64,000 nucleotides of DNA, from the NCBI GenBank assembly GCA_022836615.1, contig MU405244.1, forward strand, positions 62,001-126,000, read 5' to 3'. This document shows positions 25,601 to 37,730 of the stretch, piece by piece. Made by a program: the position numbers and the translations under genes. The notes beneath the pieces are model-generated. The model worked only from the letters and a program-made list of their open reading frames with translations. It made no database searches and was not told the origin of the DNA. The DNA is from Annulohypoxylon bovei var. microspora. Its lineage: Eukaryota > Ascomycota > Sordariomycetes > Xylariales > Hypoxylaceae. Positions within the stretch are counted from its first letter, which is position 1, and every line of letters starts with the position of its first letter.

Positions 25601-26556
25601 ATGAACATGTACTAGCAAACCCCCGGTCCCTACCTACCTCTTCTTAACTTACTACAACGAGATCCCTCCTCGCCAGAAATAAATAAAATGATAGAGACTT
25701 CACAATAAAAAATAACTCTAGCTCCAACCAAAAGTATCAGAAGAGACAATCCATGAAGGACCAGCCGAAACGACACGAAAAGAAAAGAAAAGAAAATTAG
25801 AATCAAAATCAAAATCGATAAAAAGCTTTCTCTTCCCCCCCCCCCAAAAAGCTAAGAGCCGGCCTAGGAACGGTTACCTCTTCCTAAGCAAGGATTTGAC
25901 CAATTCATCCAATAGAGTATATAATTCCAAGGGCGCCTCCCGGCAGCCATTTCTATGATCGACGTCTCCACTTCTAACCTCCCATCGAAGCTGGCGCGAG
26001 CTTATTTACCTATCAAAGACCTCTTCCCTCTACCTCTACCTTCATGTAAGGTAATCCAACTTAGATCTCGAGTTATTACTTTCTCTCGAAGCTTTAGAAA
26101 GTGACTGTCAGAAATTTGGTCTGGGGGTTTCCTTCCCCAAACCATAAAATTCGACGACAGCGGCGCTTTGATTTCCCTAACGGCTCCAGGGCTAACTCTA
26201 TCGCCGCGACAGCACAACCCAGAGTCGAGTTAACAGATGACTTAGAATACGATACGACACTATACGGTTTTAACTATCATTAGCACCGAATATTAGGACG
26301 AACCTAACAATCTGTTACTTCTATTTTCGTTGGTAACTCCATTAGTTCCTGAGCATCACGTACCAGAGCCGGCTTCCATATACGACTTTCGACCTAATTG
26401 CGATAAGCTCTGCTGGTTCGAGATCACCTTCAGATTTAAGTTACAGTTTCCAAGATAGATGTGGTTGAAAGGTTTCTACCTTCTATTGGAATTGGCAGAT
26501 GCATTAGAAGACCGACGTCTTCTGTCTCCGTTTCCCATCCGAGCTCTCTATAAAGC
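25601..26556 (+). promoter_or_regulatory. Probable promoter and leader of the C2H2 gene
   Basis: This region precedes the zinc-finger gene at 26557. It contains pyrimidine and purine tracts, including an 11-C run at 25835-25845 and GAAAA repeats near 25775-25797. Short frames here have no motif. A 5' untranslated exon is possible but cannot be placed. Confidence 0.35.
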
Positions 26557-28012
26557 ATGGAAGCCGTCTCGACTAGCTTTTCTTCTCGTAGAACAGCAAC
26601 TCACGCACTTCCTCAATTTCATCTTCCAACTCCAACATCTTTATTAGATATCGGAGTGACAAGTATGCATCATCCTATTTATTTTGATCCCAACTCATCC
26701 CCATCCTCTGATGACGATGATGATGATGATAATGGTTATTCTCCCAATCATCCTTCTCCTTCTTCGCCCCCTCCAAATTCTCCTATCGAGCCTGATGAGG
26801 AGGAATCACAGGATCATTTCCTCTCTCCTGAGCCATACTTCGATGACTGTAATCTTCTAACTGGCTCCCTAGGAGTGCCCAGCAGTGAAACCCAAAGTCC
26901 TTCACCGGGAGTTTATAGCGGTAATTCTCTGAATTCTTCGCCAGCAGGCCAGCTTTATAGTCCCCAAAACAATAACTGGGCATCTTTGCCGGTGTCTACG
27001 CCTTACACGCAAAATTTGATGACTCAAGGAGCACTGATGCAGTCAAACTACGGACGCTCCTCGATCTACTCTCCTGCTGGCCCCGCATATCCTCGAAGCT
27101 CGCAATCTCCAGCAGACGGACTGCCACCTCCCCCATTCGAAAGTGGTTCTCCTGCTTTCCCTCTTCCTATCCCAGGAGGTGGAGTTAGCCACTCGAACCT
27201 ACTTTCTCATTCCTCAAACCAACATTCGCTGCAGAACCCGATGATGAACAATAGCCACACACAAGGATCTCATCCTCCTACCCCCTCGACGACAGCAGCC
27301 CCAGATAGTTACGCGCGGCCGCAACAAAGTTCTAGCTACTACTCAGCACCATCTTCATCGACACCTCACCAATCCCCTTTCCCCTCATTTACGTCTACTC
27401 ATACTTCTCCACCACAGGCGTCCCCGACGACGGCAGGGGGTTTGCCAAGAAACCTTCCGGCACACCATTCTCCGATGCAAGCACCACATTATCAGGGACA
27501 GCAATACACTTATCCAGGGGGCCCAGTGTTGACAAATATGACGAATCCTGGGGGGCAGATGCGTATCGTAGGCCCAATGCACATGTCAGGACACCAATAC
27601 AATTCGCAGGGACAGATGATGAATGCGCATCACATGTACTCTGGCCAGTCGTCTCAGCAGCAAAACCGTCCCTACAAGTGCGATGTATGTCCTCAGCAAT
27701 TCAACCGTAACCATGATTTGAAGAGACATAAGAGGATTCACCTGGCGATCAAACCGTTTCCTTGCACCTTCTGCGAGAAGAGCTTCTCGAGAAAAGACGC
27801 TTTGAAGGTTGGCTAATTCCCATACCTTTGGCTTGTTCAAATTATTTGTAGGTTATGCTAACATTTAACAGCGACACAGAATGGTCAAAGGCTGCGGAAA
27901 TGGAAAGGATTCGCCTGACGATGGGAACGATAAGTCTCTACTGGATGACACGAATCCTGGCCTCGATGGCCGCTCGAGTCCTAGAAGCTTAGTTAAGGAG
28001 GAGCCATCATGA
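26557..28012 (+). CDS. C2H2 zinc-finger transcription factor, two C-terminal fingers
   Basis: This is a probable nuclear regulator. Exons are 26557-27807 and 27872-28012, with a 64-nt intron. The donor GTTGGC is weak, but the intron has a strong branch site (TATGCTAAC) and acceptor AACAG. Splicing completes the second finger, which otherwise ends at its final helix. The 463-residue product has an acidic Asp run near residues 51-57, then a long Ser/Pro/Gln/His-rich region typical of fungal activation domains. Finger 1 is C375/C378/H391/H395 in CDVCPQQFNRNHDLKRHKRIH. Finger 2 is C403/C406/H419/C425, a C2HC form ending RHRMVKGCGNG. The intron between the DALK and RHRMVKGC halves interrupts this finger. 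The tail ends VKEEPS, which resembles a sumoylation consensus. A start at Met37 (26665, MHHPIYFDPNSS) is a plausible alternative. It does not look like Crz1, whose fingers read differently. Confidence 0.85.
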
Positions 28013-31000
28013 GATCGATATTGCGGCGTCTTATAAAGGTTGATATGTCGTCCCGGATGAGGTCATCGTACAAATGCTACGCTAGTATCGGGAAAGTACA
28101 AGGGTACGCCATGGGTGGTCGTTGCATATTGCATTTACGGCGGGATATTTTCATAATGAGTGAAAATGGTAGGATAACGGAAAAGAATGGGTTCTCGGAG
28201 TCAACGGTTAGGGATTTTGCTAACGGGCACGAATGATGCTCCACGATACCAAAGTCACGGCATGGTCCCCATTGGATTATATACAGGCGGGGTTGGCAAT
28301 TCGGCTTTCTTTTTCATTAGTTATTTCTTTTTGTTGGTATTGTGGTTTTCCTCGAATCGATGAACAACGACCGGGACTTCGAATCGAATCAGTCCTCGCA
28401 ATACCGGGGATTCTTGCTGGCGGTTAACATGGTCTACGTGGTTAATTCATAACGGGGAGAATCACAATGTCTTTTTTATCTCAATTTTGTCTTTTGGAAC
28501 GGCTTGGGTGGAGTATATTGTTTTTAGTTGGTTAGATGGGCAAGCATCGAATACGCATCCCTACGAGCTGAGCTGATGGGAGGGTTTCGCGGCAAGGACA
28601 GCATTCCCTAGGATCATTCATCGGACGGATATTCAATTATGAACGGGTTTTCGACAAATTGGGAAATTTCACCTGAACCAACTCCCTGGCAGTAGGGGAC
28701 GACGTGTGTTGAACCCCACGACTTGCGACTGTGTATATCTGGAGAACGGGGGGGTGTATGATACTGGGACAAGATAGACTACGGTTGTTTTGCGGGTGCT
28801 CTTGGAATCGGTTTTGAGAGTTCTCGTTCTAGGGTTGTTTATTTAGGTATTACTGTCCGGGCAAAGAGGAGAATGTTTTCAGGTCCTCGTACCTTTCCGT
28901 ACAATGTTGATACCCCGTACGCGCACATTGTATGTAGTTCGTTTTTTCTTTCGCGTAGGCAGCGTGAAATATAGCAATAGAACCGGCAATAGGCATCACA
29001 AGTCAGTTTCCCCATTCAGGGGTAGTTACAAGATCACTTACGCTATGACGTACGTTTCTGTAGTTAATTTAATAGTTTTGGATGAAAGTTGTACTAAGCA
29101 TGCTAACCATATACAATCATACTTTACTATTAACTATTATAATTAAGTTATTAGATGCTTTATATCGAACTTAATTGGTGATTTGTTTGAAAATGCATCT
29201 GGAGGTGCTCAGGTGACCTATGGACTATGTATGTAGGTAATTTTAACAAGAGTCCTCAGAAAAAGAATGACATAATTGCCACTTCGACAATGATACAATG
29301 TACTAAACCTATTCAACTAGGAAGATCAACATGCCTACGTCAGAGGCAATAGTGAATATTATTTATCATGTCAACCATTGAAATATTGATGACACAAGAT
29401 GAACTACTTTTGTAGCCTGGTGATTTCAGGGGCCTTAGGTACTGTTCAGTCACACGATAAGTTCCTTATCAACTTTGGTCATTGATCTTGAGCATTGATA
29501 CTTCTTAATTAGTCAGAAAGGTAGTCTTTCACTTTACAACTAGTCATGGTTTATAATATTTACTTACTCGGGTAAATAAGCTCACTATTCATAAAATCCA
29601 AATTTCCGTAGACTTGGAAAATTAGCAGATACGGACTTTGTTGGTAAGATGTACAGCGGTGTTGATTTTTACTTCAGGAAAGCTCACCACATAGCTCCCC
29701 TTCTCACTATGAGACCTAGGAACTACTTCGGTAGGTAGGTAGGTACCTAACAAGACTAAATTGCTTTATTGAATTTCTCCACTGCTCGAGGAGTGGATAC
29801 AAAGGTCACGAGCAAGTCGACTTTAGGAAACAACACATACACGAAAATGCAGAATCCAACCTGATAGGGGAGACGGAACTCAAGACACATGTACATACAT
29901 ACAGCCAACAACCCCCCAAGACTGACCCGAAAAGGGGGAGAACGTTTCGGGACACCCCGGACCTGGACCTTGAAATCTCGATCGAAGCCTAGCCAAGGAA
30001 TGGGTCGCGTCTTAGCTTCCTCTATCAACAATACCTACCGCGCATTCCGCTGTACCTATCGTAGGTACATACACCTACGTGCAGCAGTAGAGCAACGCGC
30101 TAAGAAACTAGCACGTCCCGTGTTTCTCGAGGTTCGTTTTCTCGTGGCTTTCCGGCCGATCCAACGGGATATGTCACAGACACATAAGATAACCTAGAAC
30201 CAGTTCAGCCAGTCAGCCATTCCCGTCCTCGCACCACGATGATGGATAATGCCGATCTGAAGCCGCTAAGAGGCTGGGTCCGGGCGGCTTGCTTCCCTAG
30301 CAGAGACAGTCCAGAAGCAGCTCGGTGGCTTCCAGCCTTCTGCATGCTATATAAGCCATACACGCTAAGTACGCACGTAAGCATTTCGCAGCAGTTCTGA
30401 CTCCTGGTGAGCCAGTGAGCCTACATACACACCTAGACCACGAAGCCGTCGGCTCCGAATTGCATAGCACGATGAACTGCTGCTAGCTACCTAGGTAGCT
30501 AGCTCCCTCTTCCTAGACAAGAATACTTAGACTGTCTGTATCAAGGTTGTGGTGGCCACATGGTAAGGCTGAAGATGCTGGCCCTTGTCTCTCACTAGCA
30601 GGAGATCATCCCCTGGTTTTGGTTACATATCTGATTTACTGATGATTTAATCTCTACTTAAACAATAGGTGCCTTCTTAAGTACCTACCTGCCTATATGT
30701 ACTACTAGCTATCACGACTAAGCATACCAGCAAACTTTTAATTAGCATAAGGCATTAAGATCTCTTACTTCCACACTCTTTCCCCTTTAATTCTCTCTGA
30801 AAACAATCAGGGTTAAAAACGAGAATTCAATCTCCCTTACGACGATTTCCATTCCAATCATCGAATAGTTCCCACTATTTAGAACGATAACATACCAAAA
30901 TTCATTACATAAAACTGTATGTGGTTCTACCTTGTCTTAGTTGTCATTTTTCTTGTTAGGTAGATTTGTGAAACCACAACATGAAGTCCGATGCTAGGAT

Positions 31001-34000
31001 GCTTACAAAAAAAGCAAATTCCTACTGGGACCAATAGAACTAAGAGGTTGAGCCTACTGAGCACGATTGGATGGGTAATTCCGTCATCCTAGGGGCTTCT
31101 AAGTGAGAGAGGAACCAGGTAAGAACCAAGCTGCCAAGTACATAGAGAGCTTTAGCTCGGTTTCCTTTTACGCCCAATAACAAGGCACCAAGACAACGGT
31201 CACGGCTAATTTTTTGCGACTTGTCATTTTTAAAGATACCTACTGCACGATACACGACCACGACCCCGTATACAATTGGATATCACGGAAATGGGGATCT
31301 TTGAATGGGCATTGAAAAAACTAGTTAGCTCTTGGAAGCTATTTGTTACACGGGAGAGCTCTTCATCTCGGGCTTTACTTTGCCATGTCCTTCATCGTAT
31401 TTCTTAATACGTACCTCAGGCATATAATTCGTAAAGTGAAACTGCACTTTCATACCGAGGCAAGATGACATACAGCCAAAGCCTAATTGACCCCTGATAT
31501 TCATATTATGCAATGATATTGCGTCTCTGTCTCTAACATGACTTCCGTTATGTATCTTGCTTACACCGAAGCTACAGTACGAAGGTATGTATATCTCCCA
31601 GTATTATCGGCGACCAAAGTAGGCTCGGTGTAACTTGAACTTCGCATTTCACTCCCTCCTCCTATTTTTGTCTTCCAAGGTTCTCGCGCAGGATCTGGGA
31701 TCTTAGCGTCCGTCGCGGCCGATCCTGAGAGGCGACAAGATTCGATAACTCCTGATAATTGTTCAGATACGAAATACGAATTGCATATTGAAATTTAAAT
31801 GTGCAGATTCCAATATCCGATCCATTGAAACTTTTGCTTCTACAAATGTACTACGTACCTGGGTAAGTCTGTAAACACGAGAGAGCCTTATGCAAGCGTG
31901 CAAGGTATTGTAAAAATAGTGTCGAGGATTTGACCCCCACCTTGAACCATGCAGGTATGTTTGAGTTGGTTGGTTGGGTCCCATCGCAGATTGATCGATA
32001 AATACATAAATGCGCAAGATGGGATACATATTATAATTGAATAGTTGAATAATTAGATAAAATAAATACCTAGTACGTGATAAATGTGATAAATGTGATA
32101 AATATTCTTAGCGCCCGAGACTATCGACGGGGTATGCAGGGGTCAGGCCTGTCCCGCTTCAAATGTTAATTCCGCCCGCGCGCTACGGAGCACGGGGTTG
32201 GAGAAATGTTGGAGAATAAGCTTTCAGGGTCCTAACAACATCTAATGGGGAAAAAGGGGGGGGGGGGAAAGGGCTGAATCTGAATCTTGAATCTTTCAAT
32301 GTCGGATCTGAAGTTCCATTCGCACAAATCCCCGTTAGGTTGTAGCCGCGGAGTCGCCTCACTTGCCTAGAACAGTTAACTCGATCAACGTCCGTGAGAC
32401 GAGAGCACTGTCCCGCTTTACCTGAAAGGATAGAATGGCTACCGCCCCGCCGGCACGGCTTTTTCCATTCGGGGAGCTATTCCCGCGAAGACGGCGAACC
32501 GTGGTGACATTATATCGCATGCGGCAAGCAGGTCTCGCAGCAGCCCGGTGACCGACGAGATTGGCTGTTATTAACATTACAGAATCAGGTGAAGTCAACA
32601 TCATTCCATTCATCATCAGACCTTTTCAAAGGAGTTCATGACGATCGACTAGAAACCAATATATCCAGTGCTGTACTCCTAAGGAGGCTCTGGGGGGGCT
32701 ACGGAGAAATTTCTCACTGGGCAGAGTACGGTTTCAAGTGAGACGAGTGCAGTGATAAGAAATCGGGCCTCGGTTTTCTGCCAACCAATTTCACAGAGCC
32801 CTGGGCTCCAGGTGTCGTTAAATTAGACTCGGGTGTCCCGTTCTCGTCGAGCGAGCATCCCGGCCCCCCCCTCGGCTCGCTCGGACGGCTGCGCTTCGTG
32901 GCCTGTTGCAGTTGCTGTCAGACCAAGCTTGGTAAGCTTGGTAAGCTATCAAGCTAGCCAGCGAGGACATATGTACGATACCGTCGCGCCGAAACGGCAA
33001 GGGAACGCGGGGCGAAGTTGGCATACGCGACTTCGGTAGGTAGATTACATATCAGATCATATCAGATGAGATGGATGCAATGAATGTATGCACGCTTCCG
33101 TTGAAAACGAACCAAGACATTATCTACCTACCTAAGATAGGCCAGGTGGGCATTCTAGACAATCCCGTCACGGGCACCTGGGGCGAAATGCCGACGGTTC
33201 GCACAACACTCGTCGTCACACGTCCCGTCCGTAACCCCCCCTATCCCTGGCAGCAGTTCTGTCCTGTGTCCTGTCTCGTCCTTGCCTTAGAGCGGGATCC
33301 CGCAGCACGTCACCGCGCAGGACCTGTCGAAACATTATACCTACCTAGCCTAAGGTACATACATACCCTACCGGTAATGGAAAACCACAAGATGGCAAAA
33401 ATAATCACCGAGAGACAAACCACGGCAGGTGTGGGAAACGCGCCTTATCTGTCCGACTCTGCCTAGCGGCTTAGGTTAGGCAGGTATGACACAAATACTT
33501 GGGAAACACAGGACTTTTGTCTTGCGAGGCCGACCTAGCCGACGATCACTACTCTGTTAGGGCGCCGCCGCGTTCTGCAACTCTTGGGGTGCGGCATGGA
33601 GTGGAGGGGCGCCGAGCACGGGAGCTTGCAGCTCGGCAGAGTACTTTCTCTTCAGCGGCCTGGGGGAGGGGGAGGGGGGGCGTGGATCGGTGCGTGTGCG
33701 ACGCTGCGTGACTTATACCTGTCGAGGTTCCCACTAAGGCACCTGTCTCATGCTGCCCTCTCCTCTTACGTCGTCGGTGTCGTGGGGAGGTGACGCGGAC
33801 TCCAATATACACTAGGTATCGTCGAGTTTCTACTTGTGGAGTGGACTGCCGTGCGTGTGGAGTACTAGGCGCCTTAGGTAAGTAGGTAAGTAGGTATGTA
33901 TGTATGCCTCTTACCTTTTTTCTAACGCGCATAAGGGCGGCTCCCCGTCATCTTACGATAGCGCTCACGCCGCTTCCGAAGGATGATATTTCTTCCAGGA

Positions 34001-34497
34001 ACCACAACTCTCAGCACGCACGAACAATTACGATGGAGGCTCGGCAGTGTGGCGGCTGGTGTCACGACAGCGGCTTGAGATGGCACCTACGCCATCTTTA
34101 ACGTCCGCCGAGACGCTCGGTGCGGGCCACCTCGAGCCCGAGAGGTGTCGTTGGATGCGATTGATGGGCATGCCATACTAGCTGTTGATTGAATCCTTCT
34201 AGTTGCATAGAAGAGCCTCCAAGCCCAAGCCTACCTACCCATCTAGGCAGGTATATGACAGGTCCACCTAGCGGTAGGTGCTTGGATGCCAGCCATTTAC
34301 GCGGCCCGTGATTTCGATGCAGTATGACCCCGAGTCCACGGCACGACATACGTTCAGATTGCACTGCAGGAGTTTCTATACGGCATTTGCCTTCCACATC
34401 ACGTTCATGGAATTAGACTGCTGGGGAATTCGACCGTAATCCTACCTAACTACCTAACTACGTAGGTAATTCTAACTATCAAATTTATCCATTCAAA
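28013..34497. other. Intergenic, simple repeats only
   Basis: Contains a TAGG tract at 29731-29750, a 9-bp tandem at 32077-32103, a 12-G run at 32256-32267, a doubled AAGCTTGGT near 32925-32944 and TAGG/TATG tracts at 33878-33905. The G+C content rises at about 32350-34400, and frames there overlap on both strands (for example 33071-33466, 33549-33932) without motifs. Confidence 0.45.
32077..32103. repeat. 9-bp tandem repeat (GTGATAAAT)3
   Basis: Three exact adjacent copies of GTGATAAAT in intergenic DNA. Confidence 0.9.
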
Positions 34498-35214
34498 TTA
34501 GTGTTGTGGTGAATAGGGGTAATCTTTTGACAACGAGTTTGATAGCAACAACTCCACTTCCTTCTTCAGGGCTAAATATCTACCAGCGTGTCGTATCCGA
34601 TACTCAAATAGGTAGTGAAGTGCTATAAGATTATCTGTCGTCAAAGGTCTGAATAGGTCAAGGCTTGGACCATCGAGAGGGAGATCTGTTGGTGGCTGGT
34701 CCTGGAACGGAGTAGACAAAGGGTTACTCCTGTATGTATACCGCAACCCGTAGCAGGTAGACTCAGAGCTCCTCGCGCAACAACGTCGCTATATCCTAAT
34801 ACCTAGGGTCCGCATCGTGACTTTACCCATGTAAGCCTGGTGAAAATGACACTCGATAGCCTCACTTCTTCGCCGAATCGATGACTGTGGAAACTAAGAG
34901 GGAGATATTCGAGGATGGATCAATTATAAAAGATGTCCTATACTCTACCACATAGTAATATTTTGGCCCCCAACATGCAAGGCGGTCTTCTCCGTCGCCT
35001 GTCGCATTGCGCCGCTACAAGAGCTAACCCCTTTATCGGAAGCGTCCGATATTGCGGCTTGACGCGAAAGTCTCCAGATATCAAGCTCCGGATCCTGAGC
35101 TTCTGAGGTCCTGAATCTCCAGTCCAGTACTATAGAGTACCTATATAGTCTTGTAGGTAAAGTAAAATCCCGATGACTTCGTCCTATATGAGCAACACGG
35201 GACGCCATATCCAA
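34498..35214 (-). pseudogene. Possible decayed coding region, unknown family
   Basis: Two protein-like minus-strand segments lie upstream of, and divergent from, the ISC1 gene. The segment 34945-35214 reads as a mixed polar sequence (for example YRYSIVLDWRFRTSEAQDPE). The second segment runs in one frame from about 34884 to 34498 and is interrupted by one in-frame TAG near 34788. It contains AIECHFHQAYMG before the stop and LTTDNLIALHYLFEYRIRH after it. No intron of acceptable length removes the stop, and I could not find a convincing splice between the two segments. It may be a degraded gene or chance frames. Confidence 0.25.
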
Positions 35215-35678
35215 TTGAGAAAATGTCTGATGCCACCAGCGCTTCCTTCAAGCCTACTAAGATAGAAGAATGCCTTGTATAGTAGACAGGGCACCTAAGA
35301 AGTCAAAAGTAAGATTGACTCGTTTGACCATGTCGGGAAATTTTTGAAGATTTGCTTATGTCGAACACGTCCCTTAAATTTGACTTGAGTGGATCTTTCC
35401 ATTGTGAAGTTATGTCTCCACATATATACCCCTATTTTTATGACATCGTAGCTGCCAGGGGGTTATAGGCGCCATGACCAAGTCGAGTCAATTCGCAGTA
35501 TATTCAAGTAGATCTACAATTTTTGATACTTGATTTGACTTCAGTAAGCCGAGGTTACCTAAATATTCGACTAATTTGACTCGTCGGGGAGGATAGAAAC
35601 AGCCAGTTCAGCCAAATCCAACCTCAAAATCCGACATGGGGTAGACGTGGGGTCGAATAGGCTCAGCTCTCAGCTCCC
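35215..35678. other. Upstream flank of ISC1
   Basis: An unassigned 464-bp stretch that should contain the ISC1 promoter. A short plus-strand CATATATACCCC stretch near 35420 is A+T-rich. No clear factor site was identified. Confidence 0.4.
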
Positions 35679-37391
35679 TTGTTCACCGGTCCTGAACCGC
35701 CAAATAATGGAGCAGGCAAATTTCTTCTCGTCTCCCTCGATATGGCTGGTGTTGATTGTCTCCCAATAGAAGTCAATATCCTCACGCTGAATTGTTGGGG
35801 TATTCCATACGTCTCACAAGATCGATCTAGTCGCCTAGAGGAGATTGGGCGACACATAGTCAAGGCCAAGCCTCAACCTCATATCGTCGGCCTACAAGAA
35901 TGTTTTTCGAGGAAAGATTTCGAACGTATCCAACAAGAGACATGTAGTATCTTACCGTACTTCAAGCAATATTTCGCAGGGCCGCTCGGGGCAGGGCTAG
36001 TCCTTCTTTCCCGCTGGCCCATCGAGGAGACCTCAATGACCCGATACCCCCTGAACGGTTCTCCGACTGCTTTCTCTCACAGCGACTGGTATGCGGGAAA
36101 AGGTATTGCCTACGCGAGAGTTCGCTATGGCAAGGAACCAGACAATGTGATTGATGTCTTCAACACGCATGTAAGCTCTTGACACGCTGCTAGACATCAC
36201 AGCAGCCCCATAATCATTGAGTATTATTGCCCCTACCTACTCATCTCATTTGATCACCCTAACACAACACCCTACTCGCAGATGCATGCTTTCTACCCCG
36301 GTAACGAGTACATCTGCCACCGCGCAAGCCAAGCCTGGGAACTATCCAAACTTCTCCGGGCTGCTTCGCGGCGCCGCCACGGCAGGGCTCTAGTTGTTCT
36401 CCTAGGCGATCTCAACGCCGAGCCAACATCGCTTCCGTACCGCATATTGAAGCACTTCGTCCCCGATTTGCACGACACCTGGCCACAGCACAAGAAAAAT
36501 CCTGGGAACAATCGGGAGATCGGTGATGTGCAGAGAGAACATGCTGATATTCAGAATGGGGTCACTTACGGGTCGCCGTACAACACGTGGATGTGGACCC
36601 GCGGCCAACGGGCCCGGTATCTTGGACAACCGGCCACTCCGACTAGTGAGCTCGTTCTGCCGGCGGAGGTCGGACAAGAGCAGGCAGTGCGCATCGATTA
36701 CGTTCTTGCGAGTGTGGCTCCTCTACGACTGGACCCGTCTACAGATGAGATTGGGGGCGGAAAGGACGTCGGGAATACCAGGAGCAGTAATCACGGCTGC
36801 GGCGTGTGGGTGGTGAAAGCAGCCAAGGTGGGTATGACAGATCGGCATCCCGTGCTAGGCTGCTCGCTGAGCGATCATTTCAGCGTCGAGACGACTCTTA
36901 TGTTCCAACCGGTGGAGCGAGGGGTTTCAGAAAGTCAGAAACTTATAGATGAACCTAGCGGCTCGGGCCCAGACATCTTCACAAGACCGAAGAGCGCGAC
37001 GTCTAGCAAGGCTCCCATCCAGGAAGTACATGGAGCTTCGATATCGGGGGAGCTACTTGGCGAGACAGGTACCATTGGGCTCTTAGATGAGATTCTCCAC
37101 GTTCTTGACGACTACAACAAAGTGCTGCGACAACGGGCTTGGTGGAGGGTCAGGCTAGGTGTTGCGAGCACCGTGCTAGTAGGGTCTCTGGCGGGAGTCT
37201 GGGTAGTTAACGGACCTGGTTGGGCTCGTTTGGTGCTGTCTCTCTCTGGGGCTCTGGCGTCGGCTTTCGTTGCTCTTGATACTTGGGGTGGTCTGTCCCT
37301 TCGTCCTACGGAGATGGCTGCATTAGCGGAGTTCGAGTGGGAAGTGGGAAACGCAAAAAGGGGCAGGGATGGCGGTACAGACTTGTCTTAG
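35679..37391 (+). CDS. isc1: ISC1-type inositol phosphosphingolipid phospholipase C (neutral sphingomyelinase family)
   Basis: This enzyme hydrolyses inositol phosphosphingolipids to ceramide, using Mg2+ at a membrane. Exons are 35679-36170 and 36282-37391, with a 111-nt intron (GTAAGC donor, CTCGCAG acceptor). Splicing joins FNTH to MHAFYPGNEYICHR, a conserved junction in the family. The 533-residue product shows the endonuclease/exonuclease/phosphatase fold motifs: TLNCWG (36-41), LQE with Mg-binding Glu74, the P-loop-like DWYAGKG near 143-149, FNTH (161-164), GDLNAEP with Asp207 and Asn209, RIDYVLAS (301-308), and SDHF with catalytic His363. Two hydrophobic helices at about 456-474 and 481-498 match the C-terminal membrane pair of Isc1. 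Met22 (35742) is an alternative start, just ahead of the fold. All key residues are present, so it is probably active. The 3' end faces the HET gene. Confidence 0.9.
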
Positions 37392-37730
37392 TTGAAGGTA
37401 GGATCGTCGTCTACTTGGGGCAGAATGGTTTTGTTATGGTATCGTAAGTAATAAGATTACGCAAGGGGGTCAAAATTTCGACTTGCCAACGTTCCACTTT
37501 GTTGGTGTAGTGGTCTGGCGCCTGCATCCCAGGCCATTACAGGTTATTATTTTACGGATGAGGACGCGCTCAACTTCACATGACGCCTTCGGCTATACGA
37601 ATCATGAGAATACTGACTAATTCTTTTCATTAACGGGGTCGTTTTTGCCAACATAGAAAAATGATCCTCCACAGAGCCATGAGTTAAATATCCTTTGTCT
37701 CCTTCCTCATAGACAAGATTAAGGTGATTT
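37392..37730. other. Convergent 3' intergenic spacer
   Basis: 339 bp between the stop codons of the ISC1 and HET genes. It must hold both transcript ends. A tRNA-like fragment at 37500-37545 is discussed among the rejected items. Confidence 0.6.

Noticed and set aside
33071..33466. 131-codon plus-strand frame
   Set aside because: Part of the frame is CCTA microsatellite sequence translated as YLPK/YLPS; no motif.
37500..37545. tRNA-like start: TGGTGTAGTGG resembles a D-arm/A-box, followed by GCCTGCATCCCAGGC resembling an anticodon arm
   Set aside because: No B-box (GGTTCGANTCC-like) T-arm follows, and the anticodon loop lacks the invariant U before the anticodon. The acceptor stem does not close.
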